Numbered from the stretch's first letter, positions 38,211-49,389 are shown. The stretch is DNA of 64,000 nucleotides from Siminovitchia thermophila (GCF_016909185.1 NZ_JAFBFH010000016.1:33999-97998), one strand, 5' to 3'. The notes: generated by a model not told the origin, from the sequence alone. Numbers and translations: made by a program.

Positions 38211-40259
38211 ATGACCGATTTACAAAATATAGACGTAACAGTAGTAAAAGGAATTGGGAAGGAAACGGCCGTCCAGCTTGCCGATATGGGGATTCACTCC
38301 ATTCAAGATTTAATGTACTACTTGCCTTACCGTTACGATGACATGAGAGTGCGTGATTTGGCCGACGTTCAACACGATGAGCGGATAACGGTTGAAGGGA
38401 AGGTTCATAGTGAACCTTCTCTTGTATTTTATGGAAGAAAAAAGAACAGGCTGACGATCCATCTTTTGGTTGATAAATACTTGATTAAGGCAGTATTTTT
38501 CAATCGATCGTATTTAAAGGGCAAGTTGGCGCCGAATGATGTGATTACTGTGTCCGGAAAGTGGGACAAACATCGGCAAACCATTACATGCAGCCACATC
38601 GTTTTTGGTCCACACCAGCAAGTCACGCCATTCCTTCCTGTTTATCCGGTAAAAGGGAATGTTACGGTTCCAGCGCTGCGTCGCTATATAGAACATGCCC
38701 TGAAAAAATACGGCTGCTCCGTGGGAGATATTCTTCCAAAAGCAGTAAGAGACCGCTACAAATTGGCTCCTATACAGGATGCTCTAGCATTCATCCATTT
38801 TCCGAAAACGGAGGAGGAGATGAAGCAGGCGCGCAGACGGTTTGTCTACGAGGAATTTTTATTGTTCCAATTAAAGCTTCAAGTGTTCAGGAAAATGAGA
38901 AGGGAACGAACACGGGGAGTCGGCCAAGACTATCATTTGAAGCAATTGAAGCAGTTTATCTCGACCCTCCCTTTTTCTTTGACGAATGCACAGAAAAAAG
39001 CAGTCAATGACATTTGTGCAGATTTAAAATCGCCTTACAAAATGAACAGGCTGCTTCAGGGGGACGTCGGTTCGGGGAAAACGGTTGTGGCCGCGATTGC
39101 GTTGTACGCAAGTTATACGGCGGGTTTCCAGGGGGCTTTAATGGTTCCAACGGAAATATTGGCCGAACAGCATGCCGAATCGTTAAGCAAGCTGTTCGCC
39201 AATACGGACTTGACAATAGGCTTGTTAACCAGCTCAGTAAAAGGGAAGGCCCGCCAAGAAATATTGGAACGGCTTCAAAATGGAGAGATTGATATATTAG
39301 TGGGAACGCATGCCTTGATTCAAGATGAGGTGCATTTTTCAAATCTGGGGCTCGTCATTACAGATGAACAGCACCGCTTCGGTGTAGAACAGCGGAGAGT
39401 TTTAAAAGAAAAAGGGGAAAATCCGGACGTTTTATTTATGACTGCCACCCCAATTCCCCGAACGCTCGCTATTACTGTTTTTGGCGAGATGGATGTGTCT
39501 GTTATTGACGAAATGCCTGCCGGCAGAAAGCCTGTTGAAACGTTTTGGGCAAAGCATGAAATGCTGGATCGGGTACTTTCATTAATGGAAAAAGAGTTGA
39601 ATAAAGGCAGGCAGGCCTATGTCATATGCCCCTTAATTGAAGAGTCGGAGAACTTGGATGTCCAAAATGCGATTGACGTGTATAATTTGCTGGCCAATCA
39701 TTTTCACGGCAGGTTTCATACAGGCTTGATGCACGGACGCCTCCCCTCTTCAGAAAAAGAGGAAGTCATGAAAGCATTCAGCGCCAATAAAATCCAAGTC
39801 CTTGTTTCGACAACTGTTGTGGAAGTAGGAGTCAATGTTCCAAATGCGACATTCATGCTGATTTATGATGCGGAAAGATTCGGGTTATCCCAGTTGCACC
39901 AACTGCGCGGCCGAGTTGGACGCGGCTCCGGACAATCGTATTGCATTTTGCTTGCCGATCCGAAAAATGAAACCGGGAAAGAACGAATGAAAATTATGAC
40001 AGAAACGAATGACGGATTTGTATTGAGTGAACGTGACCTAGAATTGCGTGGGCCAGGGGATTTCTTCGGAAAAAAACAAAGCGGGCTGCCTGAGTTTCGA
40101 GTGGCGGACATGGTCCATGATTACCGAATTTTGGAAATTGCCCGCGCCGACGCGATCCGTTTCATTGAACTGGACGAATTTTGGCAGGATGATGAATATG
40201 CGTCGCTTAGATGTTATCTTGAAGAATCGGGAGCTATGTCCGGAGAGAAATTAGATTAA
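38211..40259 (+). CDS. recG: ATP-dependent DNA helicase RecG
   Basis: Branch-migrating helicase acting on stalled forks and recombination intermediates. It has 682 residues. The N-terminal wedge (OB) domain is followed by helicase motifs GDVGSGKT (Walker A), DEQHRFG (DExH box), TATPIPRT and the C-terminal QLRGRVGRG. A strong AGGAGGGAGG site precedes the ATG by 12-20 nt. A separate fapR promoter follows. Confidence 0.96.
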   Translation: MTDLQNIDVTVVKGIGKETAVQLADMGIHSIQDLMYYLPYRYDDMRVRDLADVQHDERITVEGKVHSEPSLVFYGRKKNRLTIHLLVDKYLIKAVFFNRSYLKGKLAPNDVITVSGKWDKHRQTITCSHIVFGPHQQVTPFLPVYPVKGNVTVPALRRYIEHALKKYGCSVGDILPKAVRDRYKLAPIQDALAFIHFPKTEEEMKQARRRFVYEEFLLFQLKLQVFRKMRRERTRGVGQDYHLKQLKQFISTLPFSLTNAQKKAVNDICADLKSPYKMNRLLQGDVGSGKTVVAAIALYASYTAGFQGALMVPTEILAEQHAESLSKLFANTDLTIGLLTSSVKGKARQEILERLQNGEIDILVGTHALIQDEVHFSNLGLVITDEQHRFGVEQRRVLKEKGENPDVLFMTATPIPRTLAITVFGEMDVSVIDEMPAGRKPVETFWAKHEMLDRVLSLMEKELNKGRQAYVICPLIEESENLDVQNAIDVYNLLANHFHGRFHTGLMHGRLPSSEKEEVMKAFSANKIQVLVSTTVVEVGVNVPNATFMLIYDAERFGLSQLHQLRGRVGRGSGQSYCILLADPKNETGKERMKIMTETNDGFVLSERDLELRGPGDFFGKKQSGLPEFRVADMVHDYRILEIARADAIRFIELDEFWQDDEYASLRCYLEESGAMSGEKLD

Positions 40260-40274
40260 GATATTCCAATAATG

Positions 40275-40326
40275 TTGCATGACAATCCACCTTTTTATAT
40301 ACTACTATTAATACCAAGTCTTAATA
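40275..40326 (+). promoter_or_regulatory. fapR operon promoter with FapR operator
   Basis: TTGCAT (40275-40280), a 17-nt spacer and TATACT (40298-40303). Directly downstream ATTAATACCAAGTCTTAAT (40307-40325) matches the known FapR operator pattern (TTAGTACCTAGTCTTAAT in B. subtilis). It covers the transcription start and supports autorepression relieved by malonyl-CoA. Confidence 0.85.
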
Positions 40327-40349
40327 ACGTGAAATGGTGTGATGCATGC

Positions 40350-40916
40350 ATGAAGCCAACGAAAAAAGAACGCCAGCAGCTTCTCGTCCAAACGATTGAC
40401 ACGAACCCGTTCATCACGGATGAGGAATTGGCGGAACGTTTTTTGGTCAGTGTTCAAACGATCAGACTTGATCGGATGGAACTCGGTATACCGGAGCTGC
40501 GTGAACGTATTAAGCATGTGGCCGAACAACATGTCGATAATGAAGTAAAGTCATTGCCTGCAGATGATGTCATCGGTGATATCATCGATATTGAGCTTGA
40601 TAAAAGTGCGATATCCATTTTTGATGTGAAAAGCGAACACACATTTACAAGAAATTCTATTGCGCGGGGGCACCATCTGTTTGCCCAGGCAAACTCATTG
40701 GCTGTTGCAGTCATTGATGATGAAGTTGCTCTTACGGTCACAGCGGACATTCATTTTACAAGGTCGGTTAAAGCAGGTGAAAGAGTAGTCGCCAAAGCAA
40801 AAGTCCTCGGCCATACAAAAGGTGACAAAAGAACGTTTGTGAAGGTTGAAAGTTTTGTAGGCGGCGAAATGTGCTTTAAAGGAAATTTTGAAATGTATCG
40901 TTTCAGTTATGAGTAA
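40350..40916 (+). CDS. fapR: Fatty acid and phospholipid synthesis transcription factor FapR
   Basis: Repressor of lipid synthesis genes whose ligand is malonyl-CoA. It has 188 residues. An N-terminal helix-turn-helix (about 5-45, [24 protein letters not shown]) is followed by a hot-dog-fold effector domain containing [18 protein letters not shown]. The ATG at 40350 gives the conserved start; the frame extends 26 codons upstream through the operator and promoter and cannot be coding. It heads the fapR-plsX-fabD-fabG(-acpP) operon. Confidence 0.95.
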   Translation: MKPTKKERQQLLVQTIDTNPFITDEELAERFLVSVQTIRLDRMELGIPELRERIKHVAEQHVDNEVKSLPADDVIGDIIDIELDKSAISIFDVKSEHTFTRNSIARGHHLFAQANSLAVAVIDDEVALTVTADIHFTRSVKAGERVVAKAKVLGHTKGDKRTFVKVESFVGGEMCFKGNFEMYRFSYE

Positions 40917-40928
40917 GGGAGTTTTAAC

Positions 40929-41918
40929 ATGAAGATTGCGATAGATGCGATGGGCGGCGATCATGCACCAAGAGAAATTGTCCGTGGTGTAGAAAAAGCA
41001 GCCAAAGATTTTACTGATGCAGCATTCACGTTGTATGGAAACGAAAAGGACATACAGCAATACCTGACTAGTCATGAACGGATTGAAATCGTCCATACAA
41101 CAGAAGTAATCGGGGCGGACGACGAACCGGTCAGAGCCGTGCGCCGCAAGAAAGAGGCATCCATGGTGAAAATGGCCCAAGCTGTGGCCGATGGACAGGC
41201 GGATGCCTGTATATCAGCCGGCAATACAGGGGCCTTGATGGCATCAGGTTTATTTATTGTCGGGAGAATTAAAGGTGTGGAGCGGCCCGCTCTTGCCCCG
41301 ACACTTCCGACCATTGATGGAAAAGGATTTGTGATGCTAGATTTAGGGGCTAATGTGGATGCCAAGCCCGAGCATTTGCTGCAATATGCTTATATGGGAA
41401 AAATATATGCTGAAAATGTTAGAAAGATAGAAAATCCGCGAGTGGCTTTATTAAATATTGGCTCTGAACAGAATAAAGGTAACGATCTGACGAAAAAGAC
41501 ATACGACTTATTGAAAAAAGCAAACGTGAACTTTACCGGAAATATCGAGGCCCGGGAACTTCTTGAGGGTCATGCGGACGTTGTCGTAACGGATGGATTT
41601 ACCGGAAATGTGGTTTTAAAAGCCATTGAAGGAACAGCCGCTTCGCTTTTTTCCATGCTGAAAAAAACGATGACAAAAAGTGTTAAAAACAAATTGGCAG
41701 CCGGGATCATCAAAGGGGATTTGCTTGAACTGAAAGATCAAATGGACTATACGGAGTATGGAGGCGCCTGTCTGTTCGGATTGGAGTCGCCGGTCATCAA
41801 GGCTCATGGCTCCTCTAATGCGAATGCCGTCTACCATGCGATCCGCCAAGCGTTCGACATTGTCAAGAACGATGTGACCGGAACGATCAAAGCCAATATT
41901 ACTGAACAAAATGGTTAA
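40929..41918 (+). CDS. plsX: Phosphate acyltransferase PlsX
   Basis: Makes acyl-phosphate from acyl-ACP for phospholipid synthesis. It has 329 residues. The start [14 protein letters not shown] and the segments [10 protein letters not shown] and DGFTGNV are family signatures. It lies 12 nt after fapR in the FapR-controlled operon. Confidence 0.96.
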   Translation: MKIAIDAMGGDHAPREIVRGVEKAAKDFTDAAFTLYGNEKDIQQYLTSHERIEIVHTTEVIGADDEPVRAVRRKKEASMVKMAQAVADGQADACISAGNTGALMASGLFIVGRIKGVERPALAPTLPTIDGKGFVMLDLGANVDAKPEHLLQYAYMGKIYAENVRKIENPRVALLNIGSEQNKGNDLTKKTYDLLKKANVNFTGNIEARELLEGHADVVVTDGFTGNVVLKAIEGTAASLFSMLKKTMTKSVKNKLAAGIIKGDLLELKDQMDYTEYGGACLFGLESPVIKAHGSSNANAVYHAIRQAFDIVKNDVTGTIKANITEQNG

Positions 41919-41937
41919 TATAAAGGGAGTGGAATAC

Positions 41938-42879
41938 ATGGAGAAAATTGCCTTTGTTTTTCCGGGGCAAGGCTCGCAAACGGTAGGCATGGGAAAGGAA
42001 ATGGCCACGCAAAATAAACAGGCAAACCGCATTTTTGACTTGGCGGATGAAACATTGGGTTTTTCCTTGTCCAAGGTCATTTTTGAGGGACCTCAGGAAA
42101 CGCTGACGCTTACAACCAACGCCCAGCCCGCCCTTTTGACGACAAGCGTCGCTTTGCTGAAAGGGCTGGAAGAAGCCGGCATTCGCCCGGATTATACGGC
42201 CGGACACAGCTTGGGAGAATATTCCGCACTGGTAGCGAGCGGAGCGCTCGACTTTAAAGACGCTGTTTATACAGTCAGGAAGCGGGGCGAATATATGGAA
42301 GAAGCTGTTCCAAGCGGAGAAGGCACAATGGCGGCTGTATTGGGGTTGGACCGAAGCATCCTTCACGATATTTGCCAACATGTAACGGGAGCAGGAGATC
42401 CCGTGCAATTGGCCAATCTCAATTGTCCCGGACAGATTGTGATTTCCGGTACGGTTGCGGGAGTGCAAAAAGCTGGAGATCGGGCTAAAGAAGCGGGGGC
42501 GAAACGCGTCCTTCCATTGCAGGTGAGCGGTCCTTTTCATTCCATGCTCATGAAACCCGCAGCAGAAAAATTCCAAGCCGTATTGGACGAAATCAATGTA
42601 AAAGATGCCGAGATCCCGGTCGTAGTCAATGTGACGGCGGCTCCCGAAACCGATTCTGCAATGATTCGGAAAAAATTGATTGAACAATTATATTCACCAG
42701 TTTTGTGGGAAGATACGGTCGAAAAGCTCATCAAGCTTGGTGTCGGCACTTTCGTAGAAGTCGGCCCGGGAAAAGTGTTATCCGGACTTATCAGAAAAGT
42801 AGACCGCAACGTCAAGACAGTATCTGTCCAAGATACGGAAAGCTTACAAGCTGCAGTGGCGGCATTAAGGGGGAATTAA
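41938..42879 (+). CDS. fabD: Malonyl-CoA-acyl carrier protein transacylase
   Basis: Transfers malonyl from CoA to ACP. It has 313 residues, with oxyanion motif FPGQGSQ at 8-14, the catalytic Ser in [10 protein letters not shown] around residue 90, and the catalytic His in GPFHS near 200. The ATG at 41938 lies behind GGGAGTGG; an in-frame ATG 27 nt upstream lacks a ribosome site. Confidence 0.96.
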   Translation: MEKIAFVFPGQGSQTVGMGKEMATQNKQANRIFDLADETLGFSLSKVIFEGPQETLTLTTNAQPALLTTSVALLKGLEEAGIRPDYTAGHSLGEYSALVASGALDFKDAVYTVRKRGEYMEEAVPSGEGTMAAVLGLDRSILHDICQHVTGAGDPVQLANLNCPGQIVISGTVAGVQKAGDRAKEAGAKRVLPLQVSGPFHSMLMKPAAEKFQAVLDEINVKDAEIPVVVNVTAAPETDSAMIRKKLIEQLYSPVLWEDTVEKLIKLGVGTFVEVGPGKVLSGLIRKVDRNVKTVSVQDTESLQAAVAALRGN

Positions 42880-42880
42880 A

Positions 42881-43624
42881 TTGCGTTTGGAAGGAAAAAC
42901 GGCTATCGTGACAGGAGCCTCAAGGGGAATAGGCCGGGAAATGGCTTTGACACTTGCCAATGAAGGAGCCAATATCATCGTCAATTATTCCGGCAGCAAG
43001 GAAAAAGCGGAAGAAGTAGTACGCCTGATTACCGACATGGGCCGCGAAGCGGTCGCCTATCAATGCAATGTGGCGTCTGGGGATGCGGTACAAAAAATGG
43101 TGAAAGATACAATTAGCCACTTTGGGCGTATAGATATTCTTGTCAACAACGCCGGTATTACGAGAGATAATCTGCTGATGAGAATGAAGGAAGATGAGTG
43201 GGATGAAGTGATCGACACCAACTTAAAAGGAGTCTTCCTTTGCACAAAAGCTGTAACGAGGCAAATGATGAAGCAAAGATCTGGAAGAATCATCAACATC
43301 TCTTCGATCGTCGGTGTGATCGGAAACCCGGGTCAAGCCAATTACGTTGCAGCAAAAGCCGGAGTCATCGGCTTAACGAAATCTACGGCAAGGGAGCTTG
43401 CATCACGCAATATTACAGTCAATGCGATTGCGCCTGGATTTATTACCACGGATATGACTGACGAATTATCGGAAGACATGAAAGAAGCGATGTTACAACA
43501 AATTCCGCTTGCGAGATTCGGTGAAGCAAAGCATATCGCCAAAACAGCGCTGTTTTTGGCTTCCGATGATGCCGAGTACATAACAGGACAAACGATTTGC
43601 GTAGATGGCGGAATGGCGATGTAA
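42881..43624 (+). CDS. fabG: 3-oxoacyl-[acyl-carrier-protein] reductase
   Basis: NADPH-dependent reduction of beta-ketoacyl-ACP. It has 247 residues in a short-chain dehydrogenase fold, with TGASRGIGR at 11-19, NNAG near 89 and the catalytic Ser-Tyr-Lys triad (SSIVG then NYVAAKAG). It starts with TTG one base after the fabD stop codon, behind AAGGGGG. Confidence 0.95.
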   Translation: MRLEGKTAIVTGASRGIGREMALTLANEGANIIVNYSGSKEKAEEVVRLITDMGREAVAYQCNVASGDAVQKMVKDTISHFGRIDILVNNAGITRDNLLMRMKEDEWDEVIDTNLKGVFLCTKAVTRQMMKQRSGRIINISSIVGVIGNPGQANYVAAKAGVIGLTKSTARELASRNITVNAIAPGFITTDMTDELSEDMKEAMLQQIPLARFGEAKHIAKTALFLASDDAEYITGQTICVDGGMAM

Positions 43625-43702
43625 ATGCGCCTGAAGAAAATAAAGGCGATATTTTATTTTTCATGTATATCGATTATAATGACTTGAGGGGAGGTGAATC
43701 GG

Positions 43703-43936
43703 ATGGCAGATGTTATGGAAAGAGTAACGAAAATTATTGTTGACCGTCTTGGAGTGGAAGAGTCTAAAGTAACGCTTGAAGCTTCGTTCAGAGATGATCT
43801 AGGAGCAGATTCGCTTGATGTAGTTGAACTGGTCATGGAATTTGAAGACGAGTTTGATATGGAAATTTCCGATGAGGATGCTGAAAAAATCGCGACAGTC
43901 GGTGATGCGGTCAATTACATAAAAAGCAACAGTTAA
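43703..43936 (+). CDS. acpP: Acyl carrier protein
   Basis: Carries growing acyl chains on a phosphopantetheine arm. It has 77 acidic residues. The attachment serine is in [13 protein letters not shown] (Ser38 region). The ATG at 43703 is placed by GAGGGGAGGTGA; the in-frame GTG at 43694 overlaps that ribosome site. Confidence 0.96.
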   Translation: MADVMERVTKIIVDRLGVEESKVTLEASFRDDLGADSLDVVELVMEFEDEFDMEISDEDAEKIATVGDAVNYIKSNS

Positions 43937-43952
43937 TCGTTGGAAGTAAAAT

Positions 43953-43985
43953 GTCCCGTTGATTGCCGACGGGGCTTTTTCTACT
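43953..43985 (+). terminator. Terminator after acpP
   Basis: GTCCCGT (43953-43959) pairs with ACGGGGC (43969-43975), followed by TTTTT. Some readthrough into rnc is likely, because rnc starts only 29 nt later. Confidence 0.8.
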
Positions 43986-44013
43986 TATAAATACCGATAA
44001 GGTGGAAGAAGAT

Positions 44014-44745
44014 ATGCGCAAACCAAAAAAAAGTCAACAAGCAGGAGAACGGGAGCGTTTGTTATTTAAACAGATCCAAGAAAAAATTGGAATTCAATTT
44101 TCCAATGAAACACTCCTGATGAAAGCTTTTACACATTCATCCTATGTGAATGAGCATCGAAAAAAGCCCTATGAAGATAATGAACGTCTGGAATTTTTGG
44201 GAGATGCGGTTCTGGAACTGACAGTTTCCCACTACTTATACGAAAAATATCCGATGATGAGCGAAGGAGAGCTGACGAAGCTCCGAGCTGCCATCGTGTG
44301 TGAGCCGTCATTAGTTGTTTTTGCCAATGAACTGCATTTTGGTGATGCCGTTTTACTTGGCAAGGGAGAAGAAATGACTGGCGGAAGAAAACGGCCCGCA
44401 TTGCTTGCGGATGCCTTTGAAGCATTTATCGGAGCTTTATACTTGGATCAGGGCTTGGAAATAACGAAAGCATTCCTTGAAAAAATCGTGTTTCCAAAAG
44501 TGGACAAAGGTGCTTTTTCTCATGTGATGGATTTTAAAAGCCAGCTTCAGGAATTCGTTCAAAGAGACGGTTCCGGAGCGATTGAATACAATATACTCAA
44601 AGAACACGGTCCGGCCCACAATCGTGTGTTTGAAGCGCAAGTAATCCTCAATGGCCAAGTACTCGGCGAAGGCATGGGCCGCTCCAAAAAAGAAGCGGAG
44701 CAGCATGCCGCCCAAATGGCTTTAGGAAAACTAAACGAGCTTTAA
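44014..44745 (+). CDS. rnc: Ribonuclease III
   Basis: Cleaves double-stranded RNA, including rRNA precursors. It has 243 residues. The catalytic domain carries the signature [14 protein letters not shown] and the second acidic site [17 protein letters not shown]-terminal dsRNA-binding domain, from about 170, ends [14 protein letters not shown]. The ATG at 44014 lies behind AAGGTGG; upstream in-frame codons overlap the acpP terminator. Confidence 0.95.
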   Translation: MRKPKKSQQAGERERLLFKQIQEKIGIQFSNETLLMKAFTHSSYVNEHRKKPYEDNERLEFLGDAVLELTVSHYLYEKYPMMSEGELTKLRAAIVCEPSLVVFANELHFGDAVLLGKGEEMTGGRKRPALLADAFEAFIGALYLDQGLEITKAFLEKIVFPKVDKGAFSHVMDFKSQLQEFVQRDGSGAIEYNILKEHGPAHNRVFEAQVILNGQVLGEGMGRSKKEAEQHAAQMALGKLNEL

Positions 44746-44770
44746 CTCAATAGTGAAGGGAAGAAACAGA

Positions 44771-47700
44771 TTGTTCTTGAAACAATTAAGCATATTTGGA
44801 TTTAAGTCTTTCGCCGAGAAGGTAACGGTCGATTTTGTACCCGGCGTTACCGCGGTTGTCGGGCCAAACGGAAGCGGCAAGAGCAATATTACAGACGCTC
44901 TTCGCTGGGTGCTCGGCGAACAATCCGCCAAAAGCTTGCGCGGGGGAACGATGGAAGACGTCATCTTTGCGGGAAGCGATTCAAGGAAGCCGCTTAATAT
45001 TGCGGAAGTGACCATGATCTTGGATAATACATCCGGGTTGCTTCCGATTGATTATAATGAAGTCAGTGTGAAAAGATGCGTTCATCGGACCGGAGAAAGT
45101 GAATTTTATATCAATGGGAGCCGATGCAGGCTCAGGGATATTGTCGATCTGTTTACTGATTCAGGGCTTGGAAGAGAGGCCTTTTCCATCATTAGCCAAG
45201 GAAAAGTGGATCAAATTTTAAACAGTAAACCGGAAGAAAGGCGGACCATTTTTGAAGAGGCCGCCGGAGTCCTGAAATATAAGCAGAGAAAAATGAAAGC
45301 AGAAGGAAAATTGGCGGAAACAGAGGACAACTTAAACCGGGTAAACGATATTATCCATGAATTGGATGGACAATTGGAAACGTTAATGGAACAAGCAGAA
45401 AAGGCCAAAACATATCTGGATAAAAAAAGGTTGAAAGAAAAAAGTGAAATAGCGTTAACAGTATACCAAATCGAAACGCTTTATAAAGAATGGGAGTCGT
45501 TGAACAACAAGTGGGAAGAGCATACCGACAATGAGCAATCAGTGGCAAATGCCGTCCAGCAAGCTGAAATGGCTCTTGATGGGAAAAGGGAGACCGGGAA
45601 TGGGCTTGACGAGGCGATCACCTCACTTCAAAATGTTCTTCTCGATGTGTCTGGACAACTAGAGAAACTGGAAGGGACGAGCCAGGTTCTTCAGGAAAGA
45701 AAGAAGCATACGAACGAACAAATGGAACAGCTCCAAGTTTCGATTCAAGAGGCCGGCAGTAAAATAGAAGAGTTAAAAAAACAACTCGAGGCCACGAGAA
45801 ATCTCTTACAAAAAAAAGATCAGGAAATTGACCATGTCCAGGATGAGCTTCAAAAAAAGAAAAATGAGCTGGGCTTTTTTGATGACCAAATTGAGGCGAC
45901 GATTGATTCGCTAAAAAGTGATTATGTCGAGGTTTTGAATCAGCGGGCATCCGAGAAAAACAGGCTTCAATATTTAGAAAGCCAGTTAAGCCAGCAGGAA
46001 ATAAAGCTGCAAAAGGCGAATGAAAATTATGACAAATATTCAGGAGACTATCAAGATATAAAAAGCAAGCTTTTGGAGAAAAAGGAAAAAATCGTTCAAG
46101 TGTTAAAAGCCCTGGAAGACATAGTGTTGCAGGAAAAAGAACTTGTGGAACATATGAATGGGTTGAAGGGTAAATTGGATCAACAGCAATCCATGCTGAT
46201 GGAATCCTACAGAACCGCCGATAAACTGAAAGCCCAAAAGGAAAGTCTAGAATCATTGGCTGAGGATTATGCCGGATATTTTCATGGTGTACGTCAAGTG
46301 TTGAAAGCCAAAAAATCCATTTTGTCTGGCATAGAAGGAGCCGTCGCAGAATTGATTGATGTTCCGAAAGAGCTGGAGACAGCCATTGAAATCGCGCTTG
46401 GCAGCGCCGTTCAACACATCATTGTCCAAACAGACGAAGACGCCCGGAAAGCGATCGAATTTTTAAAGAAAAACAGATTGGGACGGGCGACTTTTTTGCC
46501 GCTTAATATTGTCAGGCCGAAACAGCTGCAAAGCGAGCAACTAGCGTTCCTTCAGCGTCACAGCCGATTTGTCGGCATTGCCTCGCAACTGATCCGCTTT
46601 GACAAAAAGCATGAGGCGGCAATTGGCAACTTGCTGGGAAATGTCATTATTGCCAAAGACTTGCAAGGAGCAACGGAGCTGGCAAAGCTGCTTCAATATC
46701 GTTTTCGCATCGTAACCGTCGACGGCGAAGTGATGAATCCCGGCGGTTCCATGACGGGGGGAAATTCAAAACAAAAACGGAACTCCCTTGTGGGACGCAA
46801 GAATGAGATTGCCCGGTTAAAAAAAGAGCTATATGCTGTGGAGACAACCATTTCAAACTATGAACTTGAAGGAAGCAGACTGAAGGAGCAACTTGCCAAA
46901 TATAATAATGTGCTGGATGAAGCGGGAAAACAAAAGAAAAAGTGGCTGCGAGAGCGCCAGGAATTAGAGAAACAAATTTCCCAGCTTGAAATCAATGAAA
47001 AAAATGCGCAAGACTACATGGCTCTTTTTGAAATGGAAAAAAAGGAAATCACAGCCGAATGTATCTCGATCCAAGACCAAATGAAGCAAGTTGCATCCGT
47101 GTTGGAAAATAGTCAACAAGAAATTGCCAAGCTTGATAAGGAGATTGAAGAGCTCACAACAAAACGGAATGAGCAGCGTCAACATAAAGAGTTGCTTTCA
47201 GGGGACATAAACGAATTAAATACGCGTTATGCGACTTTGCATGAACAGAAAAACGCAGAAATAGCCAATCGGGACAGGCTTATGTTAACGTTGAAAGAAT
47301 TGCAAAACGACATGGTGGACGCAGAGGAAAGACTCGCCGCACTCCAAAAAGAAAGCGAAAAAATCGAGAAAAATATCGTCGATAATCACCAACAAATACA
47401 CATTATGCGGAAAAAAAAGGAAGAAACGATCGAAGAAGCTGCACTCAGGCGTAAAGAAAGAAACGCTGTCCAGCAAGCCATTGCGGAAATCGAAATCGAA
47501 CTGCGAGCGTTAAAAAGAAAACATCGGAAAATGATGAATCTGGCAAAAGAAAGCGAATTAAAGAAAAACCGGCTCGAAGTTGAATTGGAAAACTATGCCC
47601 ATATATTAAAAAATGAATATAGGATGTCTTATGAGCGGGCGAAAGCAGATTATCCATTAGAAGAAACACCTGAAGAAGCAAAAAACAGGTTGGAAGTGCT

Positions 47701-48334
47701 TAAGAATGAAATTGAGGATATGGGTACTGTCAACATTGGTGCAATAGAAGAATATGACAGGGTAAACAGCCGATTTGAATTTTTACAAGCCCAGCAGCAA
47801 GACTTAATGGAAGCGAAGGATACGCTTATACAAATTATGGAGGAGATGGATGGAGAAATGATTAAACGGTTTGGTCAAACGTTTGAATCCATCCAACAAG
47901 CATTTGAAGGAGTTTTTCGATCCTTATTTGGCGGAGGACGAGCGAAGCTGGAGTTGACAGCACCGGATGATTTATTAACGACCGGAGTTGAAATAGTAGC
48001 CCAGCCGCCCGGAAAAAAACTGCAAAATTTGAGCCTTTTATCGGGCGGAGAACGATCGATGACAGCCATCGCCCTATTATTTTCCATTTTAACAGTCAGA
48101 CCAGTCCCGTTTTGTGTGCTGGACGAAGTGGAAGCGGCGCTGGACGAAGCGAATGTCCTTCGATTTAGCAATTATTTAAAAGAATTCAGCCAAAGCACCC
48201 AGTTTATCGTCATTACACACAGACAAGGCACTATGTCCGGAGCAGACGTATTATACGGCGTCACGATGCAGGAGTCCGGCGTATCCAAACTTGTTTCTGT
48301 AAAACTGGAGGAAGCCGAAGCGCTGGCCAAATAA
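44771..48334 (+). CDS. smc: Chromosome partition protein Smc
   Basis: ATPase of the condensin complex (with ScpA and ScpB) that extrudes DNA loops for chromosome segregation. It has 1187 residues, matching B. subtilis (1186). Walker A GPNGSGKS lies near residue 32. Two long coiled coils flank a hinge at about 510-670 with the GG-rich NPGGSMTGG. The C-terminal signature LLSGGERSM is followed by Walker B VLDEVEAALDEAN. TTG 44771 gives the conserved MFLKQL start behind AAGGGA; the GTG at 44753 would add six residues. Confidence 0.96.
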   Translation: MFLKQLSIFGFKSFAEKVTVDFVPGVTAVVGPNGSGKSNITDALRWVLGEQSAKSLRGGTMEDVIFAGSDSRKPLNIAEVTMILDNTSGLLPIDYNEVSVKRCVHRTGESEFYINGSRCRLRDIVDLFTDSGLGREAFSIISQGKVDQILNSKPEERRTIFEEAAGVLKYKQRKMKAEGKLAETEDNLNRVNDIIHELDGQLETLMEQAEKAKTYLDKKRLKEKSEIALTVYQIETLYKEWESLNNKWEEHTDNEQSVANAVQQAEMALDGKRETGNGLDEAITSLQNVLLDVSGQLEKLEGTSQVLQERKKHTNEQMEQLQVSIQEAGSKIEELKKQLEATRNLLQKKDQEIDHVQDELQKKKNELGFFDDQIEATIDSLKSDYVEVLNQRASEKNRLQYLESQLSQQEIKLQKANENYDKYSGDYQDIKSKLLEKKEKIVQVLKALEDIVLQEKELVEHMNGLKGKLDQQQSMLMESYRTADKLKAQKESLESLAEDYAGYFHGVRQVLKAKKSILSGIEGAVAELIDVPKELETAIEIALGSAVQHIIVQTDEDARKAIEFLKKNRLGRATFLPLNIVRPKQLQSEQLAFLQRHSRFVGIASQLIRFDKKHEAAIGNLLGNVIIAKDLQGATELAKLLQYRFRIVTVDGEVMNPGGSMTGGNSKQKRNSLVGRKNEIARLKKELYAVETTISNYELEGSRLKEQLAKYNNVLDEAGKQKKKWLRERQELEKQISQLEINEKNAQDYMALFEMEKKEITAECISIQDQMKQVASVLENSQQEIAKLDKEIEELTTKRNEQRQHKELLSGDINELNTRYATLHEQKNAEIANRDRLMLTLKELQNDMVDAEERLAALQKESEKIEKNIVDNHQQIHIMRKKKEETIEEAALRRKERNAVQQAIAEIEIELRALKRKHRKMMNLAKESELKKNRLEVELENYAHILKNEYRMSYERAKADYPLEETPEEAKNRLEVLKNEIEDMGTVNIGAIEEYDRVNSRFEFLQAQQQDLMEAKDTLIQIMEEMDGEMIKRFGQTFESIQQAFEGVFRSLFGGGRAKLELTAPDDLLTTGVEIVAQPPGKKLQNLSLLSGGERSMTAIALLFSILTVRPVPFCVLDEVEAALDEANVLRFSNYLKEFSQSTQFIVITHRQGTMSGADVLYGVTMQESGVSKLVSVKLEEAEALAK

Positions 48335-48351
48335 CCTTGGGGGTGAAGCAA

Positions 48352-49341
48352 ATGAGTTTTTTTAAAAAATTAAAAGATAAATTTACAACATCAACTGATT
48401 CCATCTCTGAAAAATTTAAAGAAGGCCTTGTAAAAACCCGTGATAATTTTTCTAATAAAATCAACGACCTCGTCGCCCGCTATCGTACGGTGGACGAAGA
48501 CTTCTTTGAAGAGCTTGAAGAAATATTGATTCAGGCCGATGTCGGTTTTGACACGGTTATGGAACTTGTCGATGAGTTAAAGACGGAAGTGAAAAGAAGA
48601 AACATGAAAGATCCACTAGAAGTCCAATCCGTTATATCCGAAAAGTTGATTGAGATTTACGAGTCGGGGGAGGATCATCTGGGTGATTTGAACATCCAGA
48701 AGGATGGCCTAACCGTCATTTTATTTGTCGGGGTTAACGGAGTCGGCAAAACGACGACGATCGGCAAACTGGCCCACCATTTTAAAGCGGAGGGAAACAA
48801 AGTGTTGCTTGCCGCAGGAGATACGTTCCGCGCCGGAGCCATTGAGCAGCTCGAAGTATGGGGTGAGCGTGTCGGTGTGGAAGTTATTAAACAAACAGCG
48901 GGTTCGGATCCGGCTGCTGTCATGTATGATGCGGTACAGGCCGCAAAAGCGAGAAAAGCGGATATTTTGTTATGTGATACCGCAGGCCGCCTGCAGAACA
49001 AAGTAAACTTGATGAACGAGCTGGGAAAGATCAAGCGTGTCATAGAAAGGGAGATTCCTGGGGCACCACATGAAGTTTTGCTCGTTCTGGATGCCACAAC
49101 CGGGCAAAATGCCTTGCTCCAGGCAAAAACTTTTAAAGAAGCGACCGATGTCAGCGGCATTGTGTTATCCAAGTTGGATGGAACAGCCAAAGGCGGCATT
49201 GTATTGGCGATTCGGAAAGAACTCAATATTCCGGTGAAATTTGTCGGCCTTGGTGAAAAAATAGATGATTTACAGCCATTTGATCCTGAGAAATATATTT
49301 ACGGATTGTTTTCTGATGCGATCGAGAAAACGGAGGAATAG
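48352..49341 (+). CDS. ftsY: Signal recognition particle receptor FtsY
   Basis: Membrane-associated GTPase that docks SRP-ribosome complexes at the Sec translocon. It has 329 residues. An amphipathic N-terminal helix (SFFKKLKDKF) takes the place of the long acidic A domain of E. coli. The NG domain follows, with GVNGVGKTTT, DTAGRL, TKLDG-type SKLDGTAKGG and GLGEKIDDL. The ATG at 48352 follows GGGGGTGA. Confidence 0.96.
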   Translation: MSFFKKLKDKFTTSTDSISEKFKEGLVKTRDNFSNKINDLVARYRTVDEDFFEELEEILIQADVGFDTVMELVDELKTEVKRRNMKDPLEVQSVISEKLIEIYESGEDHLGDLNIQKDGLTVILFVGVNGVGKTTTIGKLAHHFKAEGNKVLLAAGDTFRAGAIEQLEVWGERVGVEVIKQTAGSDPAAVMYDAVQAAKARKADILLCDTAGRLQNKVNLMNELGKIKRVIEREIPGAPHEVLLVLDATTGQNALLQAKTFKEATDVSGIVLSKLDGTAKGGIVLAIRKELNIPVKFVGLGEKIDDLQPFDPEKYIYGLFSDAIEKTEE

Positions 49342-49360
49342 TCGCTTTCAAGGAAACGGG

Positions 49361-49389
49361 TTGACGCCTCACTGGTAATGGTGTAAGAT
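49361..49389 (+). promoter_or_regulatory. Promoter of ylxM-ffh
   Basis: TTGACG (49361-49366), a 17-nt spacer and TAAGAT (49384-49389). It lies 20 nt after the ftsY stop. Confidence 0.75.

Noticed and set aside
40272..40349. 26-codon N-terminal extension of FapR
   Set aside because: It would translate through the promoter and FapR operator; homologues start at 40350.
45618..46256. 212-codon minus-strand frame inside smc
   Set aside because: Antisense shadow of a conserved coding sequence with no ribosome site or family resemblance; the same applies to other long antisense frames, such as those within trmD-topA, ffh and ftsY.
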